In this document: positions 45,268 to 53,811 of the stretch, piece after piece
How the letters are laid out: each line of letters begins with the position of its first letter
How positions within the stretch are numbered: position 1 is the stretch's first letter
Assembly (NCBI GenBank): GCA_964386915.1
Contig: CAYLUQ010000006.1
Span: 56,706 to 120,705, forward strand
Direction: 5' to 3'
DNA: 64,000 bases
Source: JADHMP01 sp964386915
Lineage (GTDB): Bacteria; Bacteroidota; Bacteroidia; Flavobacteriales; Flavobacteriaceae
Translations under genes and position numbers: made by a program
The notes under the pieces: generated by a model
What the model saw: only the letters and a program-made list of their open reading frames with translations
Told to the model about the DNA's origin: nothing
Databases searched by the model: none

Positions 45268-46249
45268 TGCTTGACTTGATTTTTTTGGGATTAAAAATTC
45301 GTTTCAAAATTTGAGACATTTTTTGATTTTCGATTAAAAAAGCATCATGCCCATGAATGGATTCAATTTCGTGGTAGTGAATATTCTCTTTAAAAGCCTT
45401 AATTCTTTGAAATGTTTTTTGATCTTCAGCTGGGGTGAAAAAAATATCGCTATCAATGGCAATTAAATGAATATCGGCTGTGACATTCGAAATCAATTCT
45501 TCTAAACTAGTTCCCGCTCTGGTGATGTCTATAGAAGCTAGAAGATGATTCATCATTTCATAGGCTTTTAATTCAAATCGATTGGCCAATTTGATGCCGT
45601 GGTGCACCAACCAACTTTCTACATTAAAAAGGCCTAATTCTTTGTTGGTGCTTCTTGCAAAACGAAAATCTAGTGATTGGGGTGTTCTATAAGTGAGCAT
45701 AGCATGAATTCTTGCGTCTTCGAGGGGCTTTTTGGAGTGCTGTAGAATTCTTTTTTGTAAAAAAGTATTGGCTATAATCCAGTCGGTGGCTTTCCAATCG
45801 GCGGCTACTGGAATTAAATGTTGCGTTAAATTGGGATACAGTGCAACCATTTCCCAAGCAATGCCACCACCAATAGAGCCTCCAATGATAGCAAAAAGCT
45901 TCTCTACTCCTAATTTTTGAAGACCCAAGTAAAAGAGGTTGGCAATATCTCCAGTATGAAAATCGTCCGGCTTGTCATAAAGGCTATTGTTCACCCCATT
46001 ACCAGGAATATTGAAGGCCAATACCGCAAAATGATTGGTGTCTATGGCTCGGCCCGGTCCAACAATTTCTGCCCACCACCCCTTGTTGCCACAAACAGTA
46101 GCATCACCTGTAAGGGAATGATTCACCAACACCACTGGGGCCGTTTTATAGTCCTGTCCAAAATGCTCATAATGCAACGGAAATTGACTATATAATTGCC
46201 CCGAATGGGTAGTGAAATCACCTATTAAAAGGGTTTTAATGGTAGACAT
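45257..46249 (-). CDS. metX: Homoserine O-acetyltransferase-like alpha/beta hydrolase
   Basis: A 330-residue enzyme that would activate homoserine by acylation. VLVNHSLTGDATV near 40, GWWAEIVGPGRAIDTNHFAVLAFNIPG near 58 (two motifs) and the nucleophile Ser in IIGGSIGGGIAWEM near 125 are typical of MetX. The late Asp (DSDIFFTPAEDQ) and His (ESIHGHDAFL) complete the triad. Acetyl versus succinyl preference cannot be told from family membership alone. It precedes osmC with an 11-base overlap. Confidence 0.9.
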   Translation of the reverse strand: MSTIKTLLIGDFTTHSGQLYSQFPLHYEHFGQDYKTAPVVLVNHSLTGDATVCGNKGWWAEIVGPGRAIDTNHFAVLAFNIPGNGVNNSLYDKPDDFHTGDIANLFYLGLQKLGVEKLFAIIGGSIGGGIAWEMVALYPNLTQHLIPVAADWKATDWIIANTFLQKRILQHSKKPLEDARIHAMLTYRTPQSLDFRFARSTNKELGLFNVESWLVHHGIKLANRFELKAYEMMNHLLASIDITRAGTSLEELISNVTADIHLIAIDSDIFFTPAEDQKTFQRIKAFKENIHYHEIESIHGHDAFLIENQKMSQILKRIFNPKKIKSSNEN

Positions 46250-46258
46250 TCAAAAGGG

Positions 46259-47530
46259 TTAAAGCGTTGCAAACGCTTGTTCTAAATCGGCTTTTAAATC
46301 TTCAAGTGCTTCTATTCCTACTGAAAGTCGAACTAAATCTTTAGTCACCCCAGTGCTGGCTTGCTCCTCTTCATTGAGTTGCTGATGCGTGGTGCTGGCC
46401 GGGTGAATAATTAAAGATTTTGTATCGCCAATATTGGCTAAAAGTGAGAAGATTTTGGTGTTATCGGCCACTTTTTTGGCGGCTTCAAATCCTTTTTTCA
46501 ATCCAAATGTCAAAATGCCACTTTTTCCGTTGGGCAAATACGCATTAGCGAGTTGGTGATATTTAGACGATTTTAAACCGGGATAATTCACCCATGCTAC
46601 TTCATCGCGTTGTTCCAACCATTCGGCAAGAGCTTGTGCATTGGCAGAATGTTGCGTCATACGCACTTTGAGGGTTTCTAAACCTTGAATGATTTGAAAA
46701 CTATTATAAGGACTAGGGGCACTACCTAAGTCTCGAAGTCCCTCAATACGCACTTTAGCAATAAAGGCAATGGCACCTAGTACTTCGTGATAGTTCAATC
46801 CGTGATAGCTAGGAGAGGGCTCTGTAAATTCTGGAAAAAGCCCGTTGCCCCAGTCAAAGGTTCCAGCGTCTATAATTACACCTCCCATGCTGGTTCCGTT
46901 TCCGGAAATATATTTGGTTAAGGAGTGAATCACAATATTGGCTCCGTGTGCAATAGGATTCAACAAGGCAGGAGTAGCCACCGTATTGTCTACAACAAAG
47001 GGCACTTTGGCTTTTTTTGCTTGGGCCGAAATGCCTTTCAAGTCTAAAACATCCAATTTAGGATTTCCTAAAGATTCCGCAAAAAAGGCGCGTGTGTTGT
47101 CTTGAACCGCTTTGGCAAAGTTTGCCGGATCATCTGGGTCCACGAAAGTGGTGGTAATACCAAAACGCGGCAAGGTGTTGTTCAATAAATTATAGGTACC
47201 CCCATAGAGACTATTAGAGGCCACAATATGATCTCCTGTTTTTAAAATCATCATGAGGCTAGTGGCTATAGCAGCTGTTCCAGAAGCTGTAGCAACGGCT
47301 GCTACTCCACCTTCTAAAGCAGCAAGACGTTGTTCCAACACATCGTTTGTGGGGTTGTTTAAACGGGTATAGATATAGCCTGGTTCTGCTAAAGAAAACA
47401 GATTTGCTGCATGGTCTGAATCGTTAAAAACATAAGAAGTTGATTGATAAATGGGGACAGCTCTAGCGCCTTGGGTTTGCTTGATGTCGTGACCAGCATG
47501 CAAGGCATTGGTTTCTAATTGATGGCTCAT
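46259..47530 (-). CDS. metY: O-acetylhomoserine sulfhydrylase
   Basis: A 423-residue PLP enzyme making homocysteine directly from O-acetylhomoserine and sulfide. The start MSHQLETNALHAGHDIKQTQGARAVPIYQST (two motifs), YIYTRLNNPTNDVLEQRLAALEGG near 70, and the PLP lysine in VIHSLTKYISGNGTSMGGVI near 207 with the following insertion of about 45 residues identify MetY rather than MetB. The ATG at 47530 overlaps the metK stop by four bases; the frame is open to 47578, but that extension lies inside metK. Confidence 0.94.
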   Translation of the reverse strand: MSHQLETNALHAGHDIKQTQGARAVPIYQSTSYVFNDSDHAANLFSLAEPGYIYTRLNNPTNDVLEQRLAALEGGVAAVATASGTAAIATSLMMILKTGDHIVASNSLYGGTYNLLNNTLPRFGITTTFVDPDDPANFAKAVQDNTRAFFAESLGNPKLDVLDLKGISAQAKKAKVPFVVDNTVATPALLNPIAHGANIVIHSLTKYISGNGTSMGGVIIDAGTFDWGNGLFPEFTEPSPSYHGLNYHEVLGAIAFIAKVRIEGLRDLGSAPSPYNSFQIIQGLETLKVRMTQHSANAQALAEWLEQRDEVAWVNYPGLKSSKYHQLANAYLPNGKSGILTFGLKKGFEAAKKVADNTKIFSLLANIGDTKSLIIHPASTTHQQLNEEEQASTGVTKDLVRLSVGIEALEDLKADLEQAFATL

Positions 47531-48783
47531 AATTTTAAAGTTTTTTGAATTAAAGAAACATAATCTAATTTTTCCCAAGTGAATAATTCCACTTGCTTTT
47601 CAATTTTCCCATTATAGGGCGACTCAAAAACTTTTGTGAGTGTTTGAGGTGTTCTTCCCATATGACCATAGGCAGCTGTTTCTTCATAAATTGGATTTCT
47701 CAATTTTAAACGCTGTTCAATAGCATAGGGGCGCATGTCGAAAAGGGGCGCAACTTGTTCTGCAATTTGGGTGTCACTAAAAGGCACTTTTGCAGTGCCA
47801 AATGTGTTGAGAAAAATAGAAGTGGGTTCCACTACCCCAATGGCATAACTCAATTGAACCAATACTTCATCGGCTACACCAGCAGCCACTAAATTTTTGG
47901 CCATATGACGAGCTGCATAGGCTGCACTTCGGTCTACCTTACTAGGGTCTTTTCCACTAAAAGCACCTCCTCCGTGTGCGCCTTTGCCTCCATAAGTATC
48001 TACAATAATCTTTCTTCCAGTTAGGCCTGTATCACCATGAGGGCCTCCAATTACAAATTTTCCGGTGGGGTTTACGTGATAAACAATATCATTTCCAAAA
48101 AGTTCTTGAATTGCCTTTGGAAATTGAGCAATCACTCTTGGCATTAAAATAGTGATGAGGTCTTGCTTGATTTTGGCAAGCATTTTTTCATCGTCTTCTT
48201 CAAACGGATCGTGTTGGGTAGAAATTACCACCGTGTCTATTCGCTTAGCATTGTGAGCTTCATCATATTCAATGGTAACTTGCGATTTTGCATCAGGTCT
48301 TAAGTATGGAATAGCCTTATTTTCACGTCTCAAAGCAGCCAATTCCACCAATATTTTGTGTGAAATTTCAAGTGCCAAGGGAATATAATTTTCTGTTTCT
48401 TTGGTGGCATAGCCAAACATAATTCCTTGATCACCAGCTCCTTGAGCCTCTTTTTCGGCTCGGTCTACTCCTCGGTTAATGTCTTGCGATTGTTCGTGTA
48501 TTAACGACATCACGCCACAAGAATCTCCACTAAACTGATAGGCTCCTTTTGTGTAGCCAATTTTGTTGATAGTGTCTCGGGCAATTTGTTGAACATCTAA
48601 ATAGGTGTTGCTTTTCACTTCACCAGCCAACACAACTTGTCCGGTGGTGACCAAGGTTTCGCAGGCCACTTTGCTTTCTGCATCAAAGGCCAAAAAATGA
48701 TCTAAGAGCGCATCACTAATTTGGTCAGCCACCTTATCAGGGTGCCCTTCACTAACAGATTCTGAGGTAAAAAAATATGACAT
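47527..48783 (-). CDS. metK: S-adenosylmethionine synthetase
   Basis: A 418-residue enzyme forming SAM from methionine and ATP. SEGHPDKVADQISDA at residues 9-23, GAGDQGIMFGYA near 118, and GGAFSGKDPSKVDRSAAY near 270 are diagnostic. It is the first gene of the operon and is preceded by a SAM-II riboswitch, so its product can shut off its own synthesis and that of the seven genes below. Its stop overlaps the metY start. Confidence 0.98.
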   Translation of the reverse strand: MSYFFTSESVSEGHPDKVADQISDALLDHFLAFDAESKVACETLVTTGQVVLAGEVKSNTYLDVQQIARDTINKIGYTKGAYQFSGDSCGVMSLIHEQSQDINRGVDRAEKEAQGAGDQGIMFGYATKETENYIPLALEISHKILVELAALRRENKAIPYLRPDAKSQVTIEYDEAHNAKRIDTVVISTQHDPFEEDDEKMLAKIKQDLITILMPRVIAQFPKAIQELFGNDIVYHVNPTGKFVIGGPHGDTGLTGRKIIVDTYGGKGAHGGGAFSGKDPSKVDRSAAYAARHMAKNLVAAGVADEVLVQLSYAIGVVEPTSIFLNTFGTAKVPFSDTQIAEQVAPLFDMRPYAIEQRLKLRNPIYEETAAYGHMGRTPQTLTKVFESPYNGKIEKQVELFTWEKLDYVSLIQKTLKL

Positions 48784-48789
48784 GTATAG

Positions 48790-48822
48790 GTTGCTTTACA
48801 GGAAGGATTCATTTAAAGCAAC
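48790..48822 (-). promoter_or_regulatory. Hairpin between riboswitch and metK start (putative expression platform)
   Basis: On the minus strand GTTGCTTTA (48822-48814) pairs perfectly with TAAAGCAAC (48798-48790). The stem ends six bases before the metK ATG and has no U-tract, so control of translation fits better than termination. Its loop contains AATCCTTCC, which is complementary to part of the aptamer. Function is inferred. Confidence 0.6.
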
Positions 48823-48873
48823 ACTGCTTTAGCATTTTTTTATCGAGGTTGCAATCAGTCAAATCCTTCCTCG
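48823..48873 (-). promoter_or_regulatory. SAM-II riboswitch aptamer
   Basis: On the minus strand P1 pairs CGAGG (48873-48869) with CCTCG (48848-48844). The loop reads GGATTTGACTGATTGCAA, followed by ATAAAAAAATGCTAAAG, matching the conserved GAUUUG, UUGCA, UAAA and GCUAAAG blocks of the family. The pseudoknot P2 is ACTG (48859-48856) with CAGT (48826-48823); the family usually has CCG/CGG there, so the change keeps pairing. It lies 40 bases before metK, a classical target. Confidence 0.93.
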
Positions 48874-48882
48874 TTAGTGGAA

Positions 48883-48890
48883 CAAAATTA
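48883..48890 (-). promoter_or_regulatory. -7 box (TAATTTTG) of the met operon
   Basis: On the minus strand TAATTTTG matches the Bacteroidota -7 box. It places transcription start near 48877, just ahead of the first base of the riboswitch P1. I see no clear TTG upstream. Confidence 0.5.
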
Positions 48891-49012
48891 CATTTTTTTT
48901 ATTAAGTCTTAAAAATTTAACCTCTTTTTCTCCCTAGCCAAAAAAAAATATGATTAAAACATTATCAATTTAAAAGACAAAACGCTATTTTGCAGTTCTA
49001 TTATATTGTTCA

Positions 49013-49627
49013 ATGCACATTGCTATTGCTGGAAATATTGGCGCTGGAAAAACAAGTTTAACCCAACTTTTGGCTAAACACTTTAAATGGGAAGCCCACT
49101 ATGAAGATGTGATTGACAATCCCTATTTAGATGACTTTTACGATCAAATGGAACGTTGGTCCTTTAATCTTCAAATTTATTTTTTACGACGTCGGTTTCA
49201 ACAACTCCTTCAGTTTAAACAAAAAAAAAGTGTGGTGATTCAAGATCGAACCATTTATGAAGATGCCCATATATTTGCGCCCAACCTCAACGCTATGGGC
49301 TTGCTCAATCAACGTGATTTTGAAAATTATATCGGTATTTTTGAATTGATGGAGTCTTTGATTCAAGGACCCGACTTACTCATTTATTTACGTAGTTCCA
49401 TTCCTAATCTGGTCCATAAAATTCACAAAAGAGGACGGACTTATGAAAACTCTATTAGCATTGACTACCTCAGTCGTTTAAATGAACGCTATGAAGCTTG
49501 GATTAGCAACTACAAAGGCAATATGCTTATCATAAACGTAGACGATCTTGATTTTGTTGAAAGTAAAGAAGACCTTGGAGAGGTAATTGAAAAGGTTGAC
49601 GCCAAGGTCAACGGGCTATTCCAATAA
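49013..49627 (+). CDS. Deoxynucleoside kinase
   Basis: A 204-residue dNK-family P-loop kinase that phosphorylates deoxynucleosides in the salvage pathway. The P-loop is AIAGNIGAGKTSL near residue 5, the substrate segment has YEDVIDNPYLDDFY, the DRS-like motif is QDRTIYEDAHIF near 78, and the lid is IHKRGRTYEN near 140. Specificity (deoxyadenosine, deoxyguanosine or broader) cannot be told. It is divergent from metK and converges on hppA with four bases between stops. Confidence 0.92.
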   Translation: MHIAIAGNIGAGKTSLTQLLAKHFKWEAHYEDVIDNPYLDDFYDQMERWSFNLQIYFLRRRFQQLLQFKQKKSVVIQDRTIYEDAHIFAPNLNAMGLLNQRDFENYIGIFELMESLIQGPDLLIYLRSSIPNLVHKIHKRGRTYENSISIDYLSRLNERYEAWISNYKGNMLIINVDDLDFVESKEDLGEVIEKVDAKVNGLFQ

Positions 49628-49631
49628 TTTT

Positions 49632-51902
49632 TTATTCAACTACCAAAATTTCTGAAGTAGTTTCTTTTTGAGTTCTCTCTTGCACAGGTGCTTTGTCAAG
49701 GATAATGACCTTAGCTTCTTCTTGTTTGAGACTTGCCATAGCTTCTTCACCGTGATTTCCTAAAATGGGGGCTATTACTAATCCAACCAAACAGGTGAGT
49801 TTGATTAAAATATTCATAGAAGGGCCCGAGGTGTCTTTAAACGGATCTCCTACGGTATCTCCCGTTACGGCTGCTTTATGGGCTTCAGAACCCTTATAGG
49901 TCATTTCACCATTGATCTCAACGCCTGCTTCAAATGATTTTTTGGCATTGTCCCAAGCACCTCCTGCATTGTTTTGGAAAATTGCCCAAAGAACACCAGA
50001 CACGGTTACCCCTGCCATATAACTTCCTAAGGCTTCTGCTCCCATCACAAATCCAATGAGTACGGGCGTAACAATGGTTAAAAGTCCAGGGAGAAGCATT
50101 TCCTTCAGGGCTGCTTTGGTAGAAATATCAACACATTTACCATATTCTGGCTTTCCTTTGCCTTCCATAATTCCAGGAATTTCGCGGAACTGACGGCGAA
50201 CTTCTTCCACCATTTCCATTGCGGCACGCCCAACAGCCTTCATGGCTAAAGCCGAAAAAACGACGGGAATCATACCTCCAATAAAAAGAGCCGCTAAAAC
50301 ATCTGCTTTAAAAATATTGATTCCATCAATGCCAGTAAACGTAACATAGGCTGCAAAAAGGGCTAACGCTGTTAGTGCTGCTGATGCAATGGCAAAGCCT
50401 TTTCCAACGGCAGCTGTGGTGTTTCCAACGGAATCTAAAATATCAGTACGTTCACGCACTTCTCCAGGAAGTTCACTCATTTCAGCAACTCCACCGGCAT
50501 TGTCTGCAATAGGCCCAAAGGCATCAATAGCCAATTGCATGGCAGTGGTAGCCATCATGGCTGAAGCGGCAATAGCAACACCGTAGAATCCGGCTAGAAA
50601 ATAAGATCCCCAAATAGCCAAAGCAAACAAAATAATAGAGCTAAAAGTAGAAATCATTCCCGTTGCCAATCCTGCAATGATGTTTGTTGCAGCTCCGGTA
50701 GAAGAATTCTGCACAATTTCTAAGACTGGCTTTTTACCAAGCGCAGTATAATATTCTGTAAAATAGGATATTAAATAGCCTACACCCAACCCTACAAGAG
50801 TGGCAAAAAATACGTTCAAACTGGGGATGTCTTGTTGACCAGCCCCAAAAAACTGAATACCTTTCATGGTTTGAGGGAGCATATTGTCTACTAAAAAATA
50901 GGTTGCAATAGCCGTAATGGCAATAGCGCTTAAATTTCCTGTGTTGAGTGCTCGTTGCACTTGAGCTTCTTTGGCTTCATTGTTAGCAATACGAATAAAG
51001 AAGGTTCCAATGATAGAGGCTACTATTCCCACTCCAGCAATCATCAGCGGAAGAAGTATGGGTCCCATGCCATTGTATGCATCCTCAAAAACACCTCCAT
51101 TGGCAACAGCCATATCTTTAATAATATAGTTTCCTAATACCATAGAGGCTAAAACCGTAGCAACATAGCTTCCAAATAAATCGGCACCCATTCCGGCAAC
51201 GTCACCTACATTATCTCCCACATTATCGGCAATGGTTGCAGGGTTTCGAGGATCATCTTCCGGAATTCCGGCTTCTACCTTGCCCACAAGATCGGCTCCA
51301 ACGTCTGCTGCTTTGGTATAAATACCTCCTCCCACACGGGCAAATAGAGCAATAGATTCGGCACCCAATGAAAAACCGGCAAGGGCTTCTAAAACAATGG
51401 TCATTTCTTCATAAAAGGACGCATTGCCCTGCATGAAGTGATTGATAAAGTAGATAAAAAACAGAGACAATCCCAATACGGCCAATCCGGCTACACCAAG
51501 ACCCATCACGGTGCCCCCTCCAAAAGAAATCTGCAGGGCTTTGGGCAAGCTTTCGCGAGCGGCTTGGGTGGTTCTAGCGTTAGACTCAGTAGCAATACGC
51601 ATCCCAATGTTTCCCGCTAATCCCGAAAAAATAGCCCCCGTTACAAAGGCAGGAATAATCAATACACTTGTTGTTTCAACCGCCTGTGAAATAAAAAACA
51701 AGGCTACAGAAGCTAGCAGCACAAAAAGGGCTAAAATTCTATATTCTGCATTTAAAAATGCGAGAGCACCTTCTTTAATGTTTTTGGAAATGGTTTGCAT
51801 TTTTTCGTTTCCAGGATCTTGTTTTCTAACCCACCGGGCTTTGATAAACATAAAAACTAAACCGATAACAGATAGAACAATAGGAAAATAGATCGTATTC
51901 AC
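49632..51902 (-). CDS. hppA: Membrane-bound ion-translocating pyrophosphatase
   Basis: A 756-residue, about 16-helix pump that couples PPi hydrolysis to Na+ and/or H+ export. GGGIYTKAADVGADLVGKVE near 190 and DDPRNPATIADNVGDNVGD near 215 form the PPi site. GNTTAAVGKG near 490 has alanine at the site that is lysine in K+-independent enzymes, so K+-dependence is predicted. The C-terminus has a 15-residue charged tail. The start is GTG; no ATG lies nearby in frame. Whether it carries Na+ or H+ needs residue-level comparison. Confidence 0.96.
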   Translation of the reverse strand: MNTIYFPIVLSVIGLVFMFIKARWVRKQDPGNEKMQTISKNIKEGALAFLNAEYRILALFVLLASVALFFISQAVETTSVLIIPAFVTGAIFSGLAGNIGMRIATESNARTTQAARESLPKALQISFGGGTVMGLGVAGLAVLGLSLFFIYFINHFMQGNASFYEEMTIVLEALAGFSLGAESIALFARVGGGIYTKAADVGADLVGKVEAGIPEDDPRNPATIADNVGDNVGDVAGMGADLFGSYVATVLASMVLGNYIIKDMAVANGGVFEDAYNGMGPILLPLMIAGVGIVASIIGTFFIRIANNEAKEAQVQRALNTGNLSAIAITAIATYFLVDNMLPQTMKGIQFFGAGQQDIPSLNVFFATLVGLGVGYLISYFTEYYTALGKKPVLEIVQNSSTGAATNIIAGLATGMISTFSSIILFALAIWGSYFLAGFYGVAIAASAMMATTAMQLAIDAFGPIADNAGGVAEMSELPGEVRERTDILDSVGNTTAAVGKGFAIASAALTALALFAAYVTFTGIDGINIFKADVLAALFIGGMIPVVFSALAMKAVGRAAMEMVEEVRRQFREIPGIMEGKGKPEYGKCVDISTKAALKEMLLPGLLTIVTPVLIGFVMGAEALGSYMAGVTVSGVLWAIFQNNAGGAWDNAKKSFEAGVEINGEMTYKGSEAHKAAVTGDTVGDPFKDTSGPSMNILIKLTCLVGLVIAPILGNHGEEAMASLKQEEAKVIILDKAPVQERTQKETTSEILVVE

Positions 51903-51936
51903 TTCAATTAATTTTTTTCATTCTTAAATTGGCTGG

Positions 51937-51965
51937 CAAATGTACGGATTCAAGTCCGATTACAA
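51937..51965 (-). promoter_or_regulatory. Promoter of hppA
   Basis: On the minus strand a TTG (51963-51965), an 18-base spacer and TACATTTG (51937-51944) resemble both promoter boxes, about 30 bases before the GTG start. The spacer is one base short of the usual 19. Confidence 0.45.
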
Positions 51966-51986
51966 AAATCTAAACCAAAGGGTTTG

Positions 51987-52967
51987 TTAGTCTTTGTACA
52001 AAACTTTCTTCACCGCAGCAATCACGTCATTGGAATTGGGTAGCCATTCCTCTAATAAGACAGGAGAATAGGGAGCAGGTGTATCGGCTGTATTAATTTT
52101 AATTACCGGCGCATCTAAGTAATCAAATAGTTGATTTTGTGCTTGATAGGTGATTTCAGTTGCCACATTGCCAAAGGGCCATGCTTCTTCTAAAATGACT
52201 AATCTGTTGGTTTTTTTAACCGATTCGAAAATAGTTTCGTAGTCTAGAGGACGCACCGTTCTGAGGTCGATAATTTCACAAGAAATATTTTCTTTTTTAA
52301 GAGCTTCTCCAGCTTTAAATGCCTCTTTGATGATTTTTCCGAAGGAAACAATGGTTACATCAGTTCCTTTTTCTACCACCTCGGCTACTCCAATAGGTAG
52401 AATATATTCTCCTTCTGGCACCTCGCCTTTGTCACCATACATTTGTTCTGACTCCATAAATATGACAGGGTCATTGTCTCTAATGGCAGCCTTGAGAAGC
52501 CCCTTGGCATCATAGGGGTTGGAGGGCACCACCACCTTTAAGCCAGGGCAGTTGGCATACCAACTTTCAAATGCTTGGGAGTGGGTAGCGGCCAATTGAC
52601 CAGCAGAACCCGTTGGACCTCTAAAAACAATGGGGCAAGGAAATTGTCCACCAGACATTTGTCTGATTTTTGCAGCATTGTTGATGATTTGATCAATACC
52701 AACTAAAGCAAAATTAAACGTCATGAATTCAATAATAGGACGGTTACCAGTCATGGTAGAACCTACGCCAATACCGGCAAATCCAAGTTCAGAAATAGGT
52801 GTATCTAATACTCGGTCGGGGCCAAATTCATCTAGCATTCCTTTAGAAGCTTTATAGGCTCCATTATATTCTGCTACTTCTTCCCCCATCAAATATACGC
52901 TTTCATCACGGCGCATTTCCTCGGTCATGGCTTGCTGTATAGCCTCTCTAAATTGAATTGTTTTCAT
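51987..52967 (-). CDS. pdhB: Pyruvate dehydrogenase E1 component, beta subunit
   Basis: A 326-residue subunit of the thiamine-diphosphate E1 enzyme. FREAIQQAMTEEMRRDESVYLMGEEV (near 5, two motifs) contains the conserved Glu. GAYKASKGMLDEFG, FRGPTGSAGQLAATHSQAFESWYANCPGLK (near 115-145) and AWPFGNVATEI are typical of PDH rather than branched-chain E1 beta. The alpha subunit and E2 are not adjacent in the window, so the genes are split or E1-alpha lies elsewhere. A TAAATTTG box at 52988-52995 suggests its own promoter. Confidence 0.93.
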   Translation of the reverse strand: MKTIQFREAIQQAMTEEMRRDESVYLMGEEVAEYNGAYKASKGMLDEFGPDRVLDTPISELGFAGIGVGSTMTGNRPIIEFMTFNFALVGIDQIINNAAKIRQMSGGQFPCPIVFRGPTGSAGQLAATHSQAFESWYANCPGLKVVVPSNPYDAKGLLKAAIRDNDPVIFMESEQMYGDKGEVPEGEYILPIGVAEVVEKGTDVTIVSFGKIIKEAFKAGEALKKENISCEIIDLRTVRPLDYETIFESVKKTNRLVILEEAWPFGNVATEITYQAQNQLFDYLDAPVIKINTADTPAPYSPVLLEEWLPNSNDVIAAVKKVLYKD

Positions 52968-53099
52968 TTGGTTTTTTAGATCAAGCGCAAATTTAATTAA
53001 TAATTATCAATATGGACTACTCAATAAAAGAAGAATTGTAACGTTATAAAAGTCCATGAGGCCCATTTTCGAAGAATAGGTTTCATAAGTTTTGAATAC

Positions 53100-53720
53100 A
53101 TGAAATTGATAAAATTGCAGGTTAAAGGAATCTCCTACAGCGAAACGCAAACAGGTGCCTATGCTCTACTTTTAGGAGAAACAGAGGGAGACAGAAAATT
53201 GCCCATCATTATTGGAGGCTTTGAAGCACAAGCCATTGCGGTAGCACTAGAACAAGAAATAAAACCCTCTAGACCTCTCACTCACGACTTGTTTAAAAAT
53301 TTTGCAGAACGCTTTAATGTTTATGTCAAACAGGTGATTATTCACAAACTAGTAGACGGTGTTTTTTATGCCAGTTTGATTTGTGAACGCGATAAAATTG
53401 AAGAAATTTTTGATGCTCGAACATCAGATGCTATTGCTCTTGCGCTTCGTTTTGATGCCCCAATTTATACTTACGACTCTATTTTGAAAAAAGCCGGTTT
53501 CACGGCTGCCCTTAGTGCTAAGGAAAACAAAAAGCTGTCGGAAGACAATTGGATTCAAAATTTTGTCACCGAGCAAACGAAAAAAAATGCCATTCCCAAA
53601 AATTTGACCAAAATGCCCGTTGACAAACTGAAAGATTTGCTCAATAAACTTGTTGCTTTGGAAGACTATGAACAAGCCGTTCGGGTGCGTGACGAGCTTT
53701 CAAAACGCCAGAGTAAATAA
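53100..53720 (+). CDS. Bifunctional nuclease (DUF151) with UVR motif
   Basis: A 206-residue protein. Residues 1-130 form the bifunctional-nuclease domain with LLLGETEGDRKLPIIIGGFEAQAIA near 24-50 and DARTSDAIALALRFDAPIY near 107. Residues 170-204 are a UVR motif (DKLKDLLNKLVALEDYEQAVRVRDEL, in two halves), as found in UvrB, UvrC and clpC-linked proteins. Related plant proteins have DNase/RNase activity. The combination is common in Bacteroidota; the role here is unknown. A TAAGTTTT box lies just upstream. Confidence 0.88.
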   Translation: MKLIKLQVKGISYSETQTGAYALLLGETEGDRKLPIIIGGFEAQAIAVALEQEIKPSRPLTHDLFKNFAERFNVYVKQVIIHKLVDGVFYASLICERDKIEEIFDARTSDAIALALRFDAPIYTYDSILKKAGFTAALSAKENKKLSEDNWIQNFVTEQTKKNAIPKNLTKMPVDKLKDLLNKLVALEDYEQAVRVRDELSKRQSK

Positions 53721-53811
53721 ATTCACAATTGTTAATCTTTATTTGATAAACTCCCTTCCATTCATGGGCGCTTTTTGATGGAATGCTTTTATTTTTGAAA
53801 AAAGCAATTTC

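Noticed and set aside
47531..47578. N-terminal extension of metY into metK
   Set aside because: The ATGA overlap at 47530 matches the coupling seen in the rest of the operon, and the extension has no family support.
53757..53783. TTCCAT...ATGGAA inverted repeat before thyA as an operator or terminator
   Set aside because: Six pairs around a long loop with no T-run. It may be chance in AT-rich DNA.
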